From Rallus limicola (taxonomy: Eukaryota; Chordata; Aves; Gruiformes; Rallidae), in assembly GCA_022605955.1 (NCBI GenBank), contig JAKCOZ010000626.1:44234-108233 (forward strand): a DNA stretch of 64,000 nt, given 5' to 3'. Under the pieces are notes generated by a model. That model worked only from the letters and a program-made list of their open reading frames with translations. It was not told where the DNA came from and did not search any database. Made by a program: the position numbers and the translations under genes. Below are positions 39,801 through 52,900 of the stretch, piece by piece (within the stretch, counting starts at the first letter, position 1; the number at the start of each line of letters is the position of its first letter).

Positions 39801-42800
39801 CAATAACTCCCAAAGTAAAGAAGCTAGGCATGAAAGGCATAGCTTGTCTGAAACCTCCTAACAGGACACACAAGCAGACCCTGTCACTTTGGCTCTCAGC
39901 CTTTTCCTTTGCCTGGAAAGAGGGAACATGCCTGGAAGCTCCTACGGTGCTTTTCTCGGCCCTAGCAGACTGCAGTTCAAAACATGCTAAACGTCCAGCA
40001 ATAACTCCCAAAGTAAAGAAGCTAGGCCTGAAAGGCATAGCTTGTCTGAAACCTCTTAACAGGACACACAAACAGACCCTGTCACTTTGGCTCTCAGCCT
40101 TTTCCTTTGCCTGGAAAGAGGGAACATGCCTGGAAGCTCCTACGGTGCTTTTCTCGGCCCTAGCAGACTGCAGTTCAAAACATGCTAAACGTCCAGCAAT
40201 AACTCCCAAAGTAAAGAAGCTAGGACTGAAAGGCATAGCTTGTCTGAAACCTCCTAACAGGACACACAAGCAGACCCTGTCACTTTGGCTTTCAGCCTTT
40301 TCCTTTGCCTGGAAAGAGGGAACATGCCTGGAACCTCCTACGGTGCTTTTCTCGGCCCTAGCAGACTGCAGTTCAAAACATGCTAAACGTCCAGCAATAA
40401 CTCCCAAAGTAAAGAAGCTAGGCATGAAAGGCATAGCTTGTCTGAAACCTCCTAACAGGACACACAAGCAGACCCTGTCACTTTGGCTCTCAGCCTTTTC
40501 CTTTGCCTGGAAAGAGGGAACATGCCTGGAACCTCCTACGGTGCTTTTCTCGGCCCTAGCAGACTGCAGTTCAAAACATGCTAAACGTCCAGCAATAACT
40601 CCCAAAGTAAAGAAGCTAGGACTGAAAGGCATAGCTTGTCTGAAACCTCTTAACAGGACACACAAACAGACCCTGTCACTTTGGCTCTCAGCCTTTTCCT
40701 TTGCCTGGAAAGAGGGAACATGCCTGGAACCTCCTACGGTGCTTTTCTCGGCCCTAGCAGACTGCAGTTCAAAACATGCTAAACGTCCAGCAATAACTCC
40801 CAAAGTAAAGAAGCTAGGCATGAAAGGCATAGCTTGTCTGAAACCTCCTAACAGGACACACAAGCAGACCCTGTCACTTTGGCTCTCAGCCTTTTCCTTT
40901 GCCTGGAAAGAGGGAACATGCCTGGAACCTCCTACGGTGCTTTTCTCGGCCCTAGCAGACTGCAGTTCAAAACATGCTAAACGTCCAGCAATAACTCCCA
41001 AAGTAAAGAAGCTAGGCATGAAAGGCATAGCTTGTCTGAAACCTCCTAACAGGACACACAAGCAGACCCTGTCACTTTGGCTCTCAGCCTTTTCCTTTGC
41101 CTGGAAAGAGGGAACATGCCTGGAAGCTCCTACAGTGCTTTTCTCGGCCCTAGCAGACTGCAGTTCAAAACATGCTAAACGTCCAGCAATAACTCCCAAA
41201 GTAAAGAAGCTAGGACTGAAAGGCATAGCTTGTCTGAAACCTCTTAACAGGACACACAAACAGACCCTGTCACTTTGGCTCTCAGCCTTTTCCTTTGCCT
41301 GGAAAGAGGGAACATGCCTGGAACCTCCTACGGTGCTTTTCTCGGCCCTAGCAGACTGCAGTTCAAAACATGCTAAACGTCCAGCAATAACTCCCAAAGT
41401 AAAGAAGCTAGGCATGAAAGGCATAGCTTGTCTGAAACCTCCTAACAGGACACACAAGCAGACCCTGTCACTTTGGCTCTCAGCCTTTTCCTTTGCCTGG
41501 AAAGAGGGAACATGCCTGGAAGCTCCTACGGTGCTTTTCTCGGCCCTAGCAGACTGCAGTTCAAAACATGCTAAACGTCCAGCAATAACTCCCAAAGTAA
41601 AGAAGCTAGGACTGAAAGGCATAGCTTGTCTGAAACCTCCTAACAGGACACACAAGCAGACCCTGTCACTTTGGCTCTCAGCCTTTTCCTTTGCCTGGAA
41701 AGAGGGAACATGCCTGGAAGCTCCTACGGTGCTTTTCTCGGCCCTAGCAGACTGCAGTTCAAAACATGCTAAACGTCCAGCAATAACTCCCAAAGTAAAG
41801 AAGCTAGGACTGAAAGGCATAGCTTGTCTGAAACCTCCTAACAGGACACACAAGCAGACCCTGTCACTTTGGCTCTCAGCCTTTTCCTTTGCCTGGAAAG
41901 AGGGAACATGCCTGGAACCTCCTACGGTGCTTTTCTCGGCCCTAGCAGACTGCAGTTCAAAACATGCTAAACGTCCAGCAATAACTCCCAAAGTAAAGAA
42001 GCTAGGCATGAAAGGCATAGCTTGTCTGAAACCTCCTAACAGGACACACAAGCAGACCCTGTCACTTTGGCTCTCAGCCTTTTCCTTTGCCTGGAAAGAG
42101 GGAACATGCCTGGAAGCTCCTACGGTGCTTTTCTCGGCCCTAGCAGACTGCAGTTCAAAACATGCTAAACGTCCAGCAATAACTCCCAAAGTAAAGAAGC
42201 TAGGACTGAAAGGCATAGCTTGTCTGAAACCTCTTAACAGGACACACAAACAGACCCTGTCACTTTGGCTCTCAGCCTTTTCCTTTGCCTGGAAAGAGGG
42301 AACATGCCTGGAACCTCCTACGGTGCTTTTCTCGGCCCTAGCAGACTGCAGTTCAAAACATGCTAAACGTCCAGCAATAACTCCCAAAGTAAAGAAGCTA
42401 GGACTGAAAGGCATAGCTTGTCTGAAACCTCCTAACAGGACACACAAGCAGACCCTGTCACTTTGGCTCTCAGCCTTTTCCTTTGCCTGGAAAGAGGGAA
42501 CATGCCTGGAACCTCCTACGGTGCTTTTCTCGGCCCTAGCAGACTGCAGTTCAAAACATGCTAAACGTCCAGCAATAACTCCCAAAGTAAAGAAGCTAGG
42601 CATGAAAGGCATAGCTTGTCTGAAACCTCCTAACAGGACACACAAGCAGACCCTGTCACTTTGGCTCTCAGCCTTTTCCTTTGCCTGGAAAGAGGGAACA
42701 TGCCTGGAAGCTCCTACGGTGCTTTTCTCGGCCCTAGCAGACTGCACTTCAAAACATGCTAAACGTCCAGCAATAACTCCCAAAGTAAAGAAGCTAGGCA

Positions 42801-44581
42801 TGAAAGGCATAGCTTGTCTGAAACCTCCTAACAGGACACACAAGCAGACCCTGTCACTTTGGCTCTCAGCCTTTTCCTTTGCCTGGAAAGAGGGAACATG
42901 CCTGGAAGCTCCTACGGTGCTTTTCTCGGCCCTAGCAGACTGCAGTTCAAAACATGCTAAACGTCCAGCAATAACTCCCAAAGTAAAGAAGCTAGGACTG
43001 AAAGGCATAGCTTGTCTGAAACCTCCTAACAGGACACACAAGCAGACCCTGTCACTTTGGCTCTCAGCCTTTTCCTTTGCCTGGAAAGAGGGAACATGCC
43101 TGGAAGCTCCTACGGTGCTTTTCTCGGCCCTAGCAGACTGCAGTTCAAAACATGCTAAACGTCCAGCAATAACTCCCAAAGTAAAGAAGCTAGGCATGAA
43201 AGGCATAGCTTGTCTGAAACCTCCTAACAGGACACACAAGCAGACCCTGTCACTTTGGCTCTCAGCCTTTTCCTTTGCCTGGAAAGAGGGAACATGCCTG
43301 GAAGCTCCTACGGTGCTTTTCTCGGCCCTAGCAGACTGCAGTTCAAAACATGCTAAACGTCCAGCAATAACTCCCAAAGTAAAGAAGCTAGGCATGAAAG
43401 GCATAGCTTGTCTGAAACCTCCTAACAGGACACACAAGCAGACCCTGTCACTTTGGCTCTCAGCCTTTTCCTTTGCCTGGAAAGAGGGAACATGCCTGGA
43501 ACCTCCTACGGTGCTTTTCTCGGCCCTAGCAGACTGCAGTTCAAAACATGCTAAACGTCCAGCAATAACTCCCAAAGTAAAGAAGCTAGGCATGAAAGGC
43601 ATAGCTTGTCTGAAACCTCTTAACAGGACACACAAACAGACCCTGTCACTTTGGCTCTCAGCCTTTTCCTTTGCCTGGAAAGAGGGAACATGCCTGGAAG
43701 CTCCTACGGTGCTTTTCTCGGCCCTAGCAGACTGCAGTTCAAAACATGCTAAATGTCCAGCAATAACTCCCAAAGTAAAGAAGCTAGGCATGAAAGGCAT
43801 AGCTTGTCTGAAACCTCCTAACAGGACACACAAGCAGACCCTGTCACTTTGGCTCTCAGCCTTTTCCTTTGCCTGGAAAGAGGGAACATGCCTGGAAGCT
43901 CCTACGGTGCTTTTCTCGGCCCTAGCAGACTGCAGTTCAAAACATGCTAAACGTCCAGCAATAACTCCCAAAGTAAAGAAGCTAGGCCTGAAAGGCATAG
44001 CTTGTCTGAAACCTCTTAACAGGACACACAAACAGACCCTGTCACTTTGGCTCTCAGCCTTTTCCTTTGCCTGGAAAGAGGGAACATGCCTGGAAGCTCC
44101 TACGGTGCTTTTCTCGGCCCTAGCAGACTGCAGTTCAAAACATGCTAAACGTCCAGCAATAACTCCCAAAGTAAAGAAGCTAGGACTGAAAGGCATAGCT
44201 TGTCTGAAACCTCCTAACAGGACACACAAGCAGACCCTGTCACTTTGGCTTTCAGCCTTTTCCTTTGCCTGGAAAGAGGGAACATGCCTGGAACCTCCTA
44301 CGGTGCTTTTCTCGGCCCTAGCAGACTGCAGTTCAAAACATGCTAAACGTCCAGCAATAACTCCCAAAGTAAAGAAGCTAGGCATGAAAGGCATAGCTTG
44401 TCTGAAACCTCCTAACAGGACACACAAGCAGACCCTGTCACTTTGGCTCTCAGCCTTTTCCTTTGCCTGGAAAGAGGGAACATGCCTGGAACCTCCTACG
44501 GTGCTTTTCTCGGCCCTAGCAGACTGCAGTTCAAAACATGCTAAACGTCCAGCAATAACTCCCAAAGTAAAGAAGCTAGGC
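36662..44581 (+). repeat. Directly tandem pair of 20-monomer blocks (2 x 3,960 bp)
   Basis: Blocks 36,662-40,621 and 40,622-44,581 are adjacent. Rare markers repeat at exactly 3,960 bp: CTGCACTTC (C at 38787 and 42747), GGCTTTCAGCC (T at 40291 and 44251) and AGGCCTG with T63 (about 40,025 and 43,985). The last nine monomers of each block are identical at all diagnostic sites, and the first four also match. In the middle, the second block has one extra CA/G143 monomer at about 41,414 and lacks one present at about 38,246, so block length stayed the same. Private changes after duplication are CTACAGTG at 41134 and AAATGTCC at 43754, both only in the second block. Confidence 0.9.
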
Positions 44582-47500
44582 ATGAAAGGCATAGCTTGTC
44601 TGAAACCTCCTAACAGGACACACAAGCAGACCCTGTCACTTTGGCTCTCAGCCTTTTCCTTTGCCTGGAAAGAGGGAACATGCCTGGAACCTCCTACGGT
44701 GCTTTTCTCGGCCCTAGCAGACTGCAGTTCAAAACATGCTAAACGTCCAGCAATAACTCCCAAAGTAAAGAAGCTAGGCATGAAAGGCATAGCTTGTCTG
44801 AAACCTCCTAACAGGACACACAAGCAGACCCTGTCACTTTGGCTCTCAGCCTTTTCCTTTGCCTGGAAAGAGGGAACATGCCTGGAACATCCTACGGTGC
44901 TTTTCTCGGCCCTAGCAGACTGCAGTTCAAAACATGCTAAACGTCCAGCAATAACTCCCAAAGTAAAGAAGCTAGGCATGAAAGGCATAGCTTGTCTGAA
45001 ACCTCCTAACAGGACACACAAGCAGACCCTGTCACTTTGGCTCTCAGCCTTTTCCTTTGCCTGGAAAGAGGGAACATGCCTGGAACCTCCTACGGTGCTT
45101 TTCTCGGCCCTAGCAGACTGCAGTTCAAAACATGCTAAACGTCCAGCAATAACTCCCAAAGTAAAGAAGCTAGGCATGAAAGGCATAGCTTGTCTGAAAC
45201 CTCCTAACAGGACACACAAGCAGACCCTGTCACTTTGGCTCTCAGCCTTTTCCTTTGCCTGGAAAGAGGGAACATGCCTGGAAGCTCCTACGGTGCTTTT
45301 CTCGGCCCTAGCAGACTGCAGTTCAAAACATGCTAAACGTCCAGCAATAACTCCCAAAGTAAAGAAGCTAGGACTGAAAGGCATAGCTTGTCTGAAACCT
45401 CTTAACAGGACACACAAACAGACCCTGTCACTTTGGCTCTCAGCCTTTTCCTTTGCCTGGAAAGAGGGAACATGCCTGGAACCTCCTACGGTGCTTTTCT
45501 CGGCCCTAGCAGACTGCAGTTCAAAACATGCTAAACGTCCAGCAATAACTCCCAAAGTAAAGAAGCTAGGCATGAAAGGCATAGCTTGTCTGAAACCTCC
45601 TAACAGGACACACAAGCAGACCCTGTCACTTTGGCTCTCAGCCTTTTCCTTTGCCTGGAAAGAGGGAACATGCCTGGAAGCTCCTACGGTGCTTTTCTCG
45701 GCCCTAGCAGACTGCAGTTCAAAACATGCTAAACGTCCAGCAATAACTCCCAAAGTAAAGAAGCTAGGACTGAAAGGCATAGCTTGTCTGAAACCTCCTA
45801 ACAGGACACACAAGCAGACCCTGTCACTTTGGCTCTCAGCCTTTTCCTTTGCCTGGAAAGAGGGAACATGCCTGGAAGCTCCTACGGTGCTTTTCTCGGC
45901 CCTAGCAGACTGCAGTTCAAAACATGCTAAACGTCCAGCAATAACTCCCAAAGTAAAGAAGCTAGGACTGAAAGGCATAGCTTGTCTGAAACCTCCTAAC
46001 AGGACACACAAGCAGACCCTGTCACTTTGGCTCTCAGCCTTTTCCTTTGCCTGGAAAGAGGGAACATGCCTGGAAGCTCCTACGGTGCTTTTCTCGGCCC
46101 TAGCAGACTGCAGTTCAAAACATGCTAAACGTCCAGCAATAACTCCCAAAGTAAAGAAGCTAGGACTGAAAGGCATAGCTTGTCTGAAACCTCCTAACAG
46201 GACACACAAGCAGACCCTGTCACTTTGGCTCTCAGCCTTTTCCTTTGCCTGGAAAGAGGGAACATGCCTGGAACATCCTACGGTGCTTTTCTCGGCCCTA
46301 GCAGACTGCAGTTCAAAACATGCTAAACGTCCAGCAATAACTCCCAAAGTAAAGAAGCTAGGCATGAAAGGCATAGCTTGTCTGAAACCTCCTAACAGGA
46401 CACACAAGCAGACCCTGTCACTTTGGCTCTCAGCCTTTTCCTTTGCCTGGAAAGAGGGAACATGCCTGGAACATCCTACGGTGCTTTTCTCGGCCCTAGC
46501 AGACTGCAGTTCAAAACATGCTAAACGTCCAGCAATAACTCCCAAAGTAAAGAAGCTAGGCATGAAAGGCATAGCTTGTCTGAAACCTCCTAACAGGACA
46601 CACAAGCAGACCCTGTCACTTTGGCTCTCAGCCTTTTCCTTTGCCTGGAAAGAGGGAACATGCCTGGAACCTCCTACGGTGCTTTTCTCGGCCCTAGCAG
46701 ACTGCAGTTCAAAACATGCTAAACGTCCAGCAATAACTCCCAAAGTAAAGAAGCTAGGCATGAAAGGCATAGCTTGTCTGAAACCTCCTAACAGGACACA
46801 CAAGCAGACCCTGTCACTTTGGCTCTCAGCCTTTTCCTTTGCCTGGAAAGAGGGAACATGCCTGGAAGCTCCTACGGTGCTTTTCTCGGCCCTAGCAGAC
46901 TGCAGTTCAAAACATGCTAAACGTCCAGCAATAACTCCCAAAGTAAAGAAGCTAGGCATGAAAGGCATAGCTTGTCTGAAACCTCCTAACAGGACACACA
47001 AGCAGACCCTGTCACTTTGGCTCTCAGCCTTTTCCTTTGCCTGGAAAGAGGGAACATGCCTGGAACCTCCTACGGGGCTTTTCTCGGCCCTAGCAGACTG
47101 CAGTTCAAAACATGCTAAACGTCCAGCAATAACTCCCAAAGTAAAGAAGCTAGGCATGAAAGGCATAGCTTGTCTGAAACCTCCTAACAGGACACACAAG
47201 CAGACCCTGTCACTTTGGCTCTCAGCCTTTTCCTTTGCCTGGAAAGAGGGAACATGCCTGGAAGCTCCTACGGTGCTTTTCTTGGCCCTAGCAGACTGCA
47301 GTTCAAAACATGCTAAACGTCCAGCAATAACTCCCAAAGTAAAGAAGCTAGGACTGAAAGGCATAGCTTGTCTGAAACCTCCTAACAGGACACACAAGCA
47401 GACCCTGTCACTTTGGCTCTCAGCCTTTTCCTTTGCCTGGAAAGAGGGAACATGCCTGGAAGCTCCTACGGTGCTTTTCTCGGCCCTAGCAGACTGCAGT

Positions 47501-49922
47501 TCAAAACATGCTAAACGTCCAGCAATAACTCCCAAAGTAAAGAAGCTAGGACTGAAAGGCATAGCTTGTCTGAAACCTCCTAACAGGACACACAAGCAGA
47601 CCCTGTCACTTTGGCTCTCAGCCTTTTCCTTTGCCTGGAAAGAGGGAACATGCCTGGAACCTCCTACGGTGCTTTTCTCGGCCCTAGCAGACTGCAGTTC
47701 AAAACATGCTAAACGTCCAGCAATAACTCCCAAAGTAAAGAAGCTAGGCATGAAAGGCATAGCTTGTCTGAAACCTCCTAACAGGACACACAAGCAGACC
47801 CTGTCACTTTGGCTCTCAGCCTTTTCCTTTGCCTGGAAAGAGGGAACATGCCTGGAACCTCCTACGGTGCTTTTCTCGGCCCTAGCAGACTGCACTTCAA
47901 AACATGCTAAACGTCCAGCAATAACTCCCAAAGTAAAGAAGCTAGGCATGAAAGGCATAGCTTGTCTGAAACCTCCTAACAGGACACACAAGCAGACCCT
48001 GTCACTTTGGCTCTCAGCCTTTTCCTTTGCCTGGAAAGAGGGAACATGCCTGGAAGCTCCTACGGTGCTTTTCTCGGCCCTAGCAGACTGCAGTTCAAAA
48101 CATGCTAAACGTCCAGCAATAACTCCCAAAGTAAAGAAGCTAGGCATGAAAGGCATAGCTTGTCTGAAACCTCCTAACAGGACACACAAGCAGACCCTGT
48201 CACTTTGGCTCTCAGCCTTTTCCTTTGCCTGGAAAGAGGGAACATGCCTGGAAGCTCCTACGGTGCTTTTCTCGGCCCTAGCAGACTGCAGTTCAAAACA
48301 TGCTAAACGTCCAGCAATAACTCCCAAAGTAAAGAAGCTAGGCATGAAAGGCATAGCTTGTCTGAAACCTCCTAACAGGACACACAAGCAGACCCTGTCA
48401 CTTTGGCTCTCAGCCTTTTCCTTTGCCTGGAAAGAGGGAACATGCCTGGAACATCCTACGGTGCTTTTCTCGGCCCTAGCAGACTGCAGTTCAAAACATG
48501 CTAAACGTCCAGCAATAACTCCCAAAGTAAAGAAGCTAGGCCTGAAAGGCATAGCTTGTCTGAAACCTCCTAACAGGACACACAAGCAGACCCTGTCACT
48601 TTGGCTCTCAGCCTTTTCCTTTGCCTGGAAAGAGGGAACATGCCTGGAACCTCCTACGGTGCTTTTCTCGGCCCTAGCAGACTGCAGTTCAAAACATGCT
48701 AAACGTCCAGCAATAACTCCCAAAGTAAAGAAGCTAGGACTGAAAGGCATAGCTTGTCTGAAACCTCTTAACAGGACACACAAACAGACCCTGTCACTTT
48801 GGCTCTCAGCCTTTTCCTTTGCCTGGAAAGAGGGAACATGCCTGGAAGCTCCTACGGTGCTTTTCTCGGCCCTAGCAGACTGCAGTTCAAAACATGCTAA
48901 ACGTCCAGCAATAACTCCCAAAGTAAAGAAGCTAGGCATGAAAGGCATAGCTTGTCTGAAACCTCCTAACAGGACACACAAGCAGACCCTGTCACTTTGG
49001 CTCTCAGCCTTTTCCTTTGCCTGGAAAGAGGGAACATGCCTGGAAGCTCCTACGGTGCTTTTCTCGGCCCTAGCAGACTGCAGTTCAAAACATGCTAAAC
49101 GTCCAGCAATAACTCCCAAAGTAAAGAAGCTAGGACTGAAAGGCATAGCTTGTCTGAAACCTCCTAACAGGACACACAAGCAGACCCTGTCACTTTGGCT
49201 CTCAGCCTTTTCCTTTGCCTGGAAAGAGGGAACATGCCTGGAACCTCCTACGGTGCTTTTCTCGGCCCTAGCAGACTGCAGTTCAAAACATGCTAAACGT
49301 CCAGCAATAACTCCCAAAGTAAAGAAGCTAGGCATGAAAGGCATAGCTTGTCTGAAACCTCCTAACAGGACACACAAGCAGACCCTGTCACTTTGGCTCT
49401 CAGCCTTTTCCTTTGCCTGGAAAGAGGGAACATGCCTGGAAGCTCCTACGGTGCTTTTCTCGGCCCTAGCAGACTGCAGTTCAAAACATGCTAAACGTCC
49501 AGCAATAACTCCCAAAGTAAAGAAGCTAGGCCTGAAAGGCATAGCTTGTCTGAAACCTCTTAACAGGACACACAAACAGACCCTGTCACTTTGGCTCTCA
49601 GCCTTTTCCTTTGCCTGGAAAGAGGGAACATGCCTGGAAGCTCCTACGGTGCTTTTCTCGGCCCTAGCAGACTGCAGTTCAAAACATGCTAAACGTCCAG
49701 CAATAACTCCCAAAGTAAAGAAGCTAGGACTGAAAGGCATAGCTTGTCTGAAACCTCCTAACAGGACACACAAGCAGACCCTGTCACTTTGGCTCTCAGC
49801 CTTTTCCTTTGCCTGGAAAGAGGGAACATGCCTGGAAGCTCCTACGGTGCTTTTCTCGGCCCTAGCAGACTGCAGTTCAAAACATGCTAAACGTCCAGCA
49901 ATAACTCCCAAAGTAAAGAAGC

Positions 49923-52900
49923 TAGGCCTGAAAGGCATAGCTTGTCTGAAACCTCCTAACAGGACACACAAACAGACCCTGTCACTTTGGCTCTCAGCCT
50001 TTTCCTTTGCCTGGAAAGAGGGAACATGCCTGGAACCTCCTACGGTGCTTTTCTCGGCCCTAGCAGACTGCAGTTCAAAACATGCTAAACGTCCAGCAAT
50101 AACTCCCAAAGTAAAGAAGCTAGGCATGAAAGGCAAAGCTTGTCTGAAACCTCCTAACAGGACACACAAGCAGACCCTGTCACTTTGGCTCTCAGCCTTT
50201 TCCTTTGCCTGGAAAGAGGGAACATGCCTGGAACCTCCTACGGTGCTTTTCTCGGCCCTAGCAGACTGCAGTTCAAAACATGCTAAACGTCCAGCAATAA
50301 CTCCCAAAGTAAAGAAGCTAGGACTGAAAGGCATAGCTTGTCTGAAACCTCCTAACAGGACACACAAGCAGACCCTGTCACTTTGGCTCTCAGCCTTTTC
50401 CTTTGCCTGGAAAGAGGGAACATGCCTGGAACCTCCTACGGTGCTTTTCTCGGCCCTAGCAGACTGCAGTTCAAAACATGCTAAACGTCCAGCAATAACT
50501 CCCAAAGTAAAGAAGCTAGGCATGAAAGGCATAGCTTGTCTGAAACCTCCTAACAGGACACACAAGCAGACCCTGTCACTTTGGCTCTCAGCCTTTTCCT
50601 TTGCCTGGAAAGAGGGAACATGCCTGGAAGCTCCTACGGTGCTTTTCTCGGCCCTAGCAGACTGCAGTTCAAAACATGCTAAACGTCCAGCAATAACTCC
50701 CAAAGTAAAGAAGCTAGGCATGAAAGGCATAGCTTGTCTGAAACCTCCTAACAGGACACACAAGCAGACCCTGTCACTTTGGCTCTCAGCCTTTTCCTTT
50801 GCCTGGAAATAGGGAACATGCCTGGAACCTCCTACGGTGCTTTTCTCGGCCCTAGCAGACTGCAGTTCAAAACATGCTAAACGTCCAGCAATAACTCCCA
50901 AAGTAAAGAAGCTAGGACTGAAAGGCATAGCTTGTCTGAAACCTCCTAACAGGACACACAAACAGACCCTGTCACTTTGGCTCTCAGCCTTTTCCTTTGC
51001 CTGGAAAGAGGGAACATGCCTGGAACCTCCTACGGTGCTTTTCTCGGCCCTAGCAGACTGCAGTTCAAAACATGCTAAACGTCCAGCAATAACTCCCAAA
51101 GTAAAGAAGCTAGGACTGAAAGGCATAGCTTGTCTGAAACCTCCTAACAGGACACACAAACACACCCTGTCACTTTGGCTCTCAGCCTTTTCCTTTGCCT
51201 GGAAAGAGGGAACATGCCTGGAACCTCCTACGGTGCTTTTCTCGGCCCTAGCAGACTGCAGTTCAAAACATGCTAAACGTCCAGCAATAACTCCCAAAGT
51301 AAAGAAGCTAGGACTGAAAGGCATAGCTTGTCTGAAACCTCCTAACAGGACACACAAGCAGACCCTGTCACTTTGGCTCTCAGCCTTTTCCTTTGCCTGG
51401 AAAGAGGGAACATGCCTGGAAGCTCCTACGGTGCTTTTCTCGGCCCTAGCAGACTGCAGTTCAAAACATGCTAAACGTCCAGCAATAACTCCCAAAGTAA
51501 AGAAGCTAGGACTGAAAGGCATAGCTTGTCTGAAACCTCCTAACAGGACACACAAGCAGACCCTGTCACTTTGGCTCTCAGCCTTTTCCTTTGCCTGGAA
51601 AGAGGGAACATGCCTGGAACCTCCTACGGTGCTTTTCTCGGCCCTAGCAGACTGCAGTTCAAAACATGCTAAACGTCCAGCAATAACTCCCAAAGTAAAG
51701 AAGCTAGGACTGAAAGGCATAGCTTGTCTGAAACCTCTTAACAGGACACACAAACAGACCCTGTCACTTTGGCTCTCAGCCTTTTCCTTTGCCTGGAAAG
51801 AGGGAACATGCCTGGAACCTCCTACGGTGCTTTTCTCGGCCCTAGCAGACTGCAGTTCAAAACATGCTAAACGTCCAGCAATAACTCCCAAAGTAAAGAA
51901 GCTAGGCATGAAAGGCATAGCTTGTCTGAAACCTCCTAACAGGACACACAAGCAGACCCTGTCACTTTGGCTCTCAGCCTTTTCCTTTGCCTGGAAAGAG
52001 GGAACATGCCTGGAAGCTCCTACGGTGCTTTTCTCGGCCCTAGCAGACTGCAGTTCAAAACATGCTAAACGTCCAGCAATAACTCCCAAAGTAAAGAAGC
52101 TAGGCATGAAAGGCATAGCTTGTCTGAAACCTCCTAACAGGACACACAAGCAGACCCTGTCACTTTGGCTCTCAGCCTTTTCCTTTGCCTGGAAAGAGGG
52201 AACATGCCTGGAAGCTCCTACGGTGCTTTTCTCGGCCCTAGCAGACTGCAGTTCAAAACATGCTAAACGTCCAGCAATAACTCCCAAAGTAAAGAAGCTA
52301 GGCATGAAAGGCATAGCTTGTCTGAAACCTCCTAACAGGACACACAAGCAGACCCTGTCACTTTGGCTCTCAGCCTTTTCCTTTGCCTGGAAAGAGGGAA
52401 CATGCCTGGAAGCTCCTACGGTGCTTTTCTCGGCCCTAGCAGACTGCAGTTCAAAACATGCTAAACGTCCAGCAATAACTCCCAAAGTAAAGAAGCTAGG
52501 CCTGAAAGGCATAGCTTGTCTGAAACCTCTTAACAGGACACACAAACAGACCCTGTCACTTTGGCTCTCAGCCTTTTCCTTTGCCTGGAAAGAGGGAACA
52601 TGCCTGGAAGCTCCTACGGTGCTTTTCTCGGCCCTAGCAGACTGCAGTTCAAAACATGCTAAACGTCCAGCAATAACTCCCAAATAAAGAAGCTAGGCAT
52701 GAAAGGCATAGCTTGTCTGAAACCTCCTACCAGGACACACAAGCAGACCCTGTCACTTTGGCTCTCAGCCTTTTCCTTTGCCTGGAGAGAGGGAACATGC
52801 CTGGAAGCTCCTACGGTGCTTTTCTCGGCCCTAGCAGACTGCAGTTCAAAACATGCTAAACGTCCAGCAATAACTCCCAAAGTAAAGAAGCTAGGCCTGA

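Noticed and set aside
8068..50812. Giant plus-strand open frames as a repeat-protein gene
   Set aside because: They start and stop at random point changes or indels inside the array, the commonest monomer differences alter the residue, an equally long frame is open on the other strand, and there is no promoter, unique N-terminus or C-terminus.
52681..52690. Polyadenylation signal AATAAA
   Set aside because: It arises from a single-base deletion in one monomer and has no associated transcription unit.
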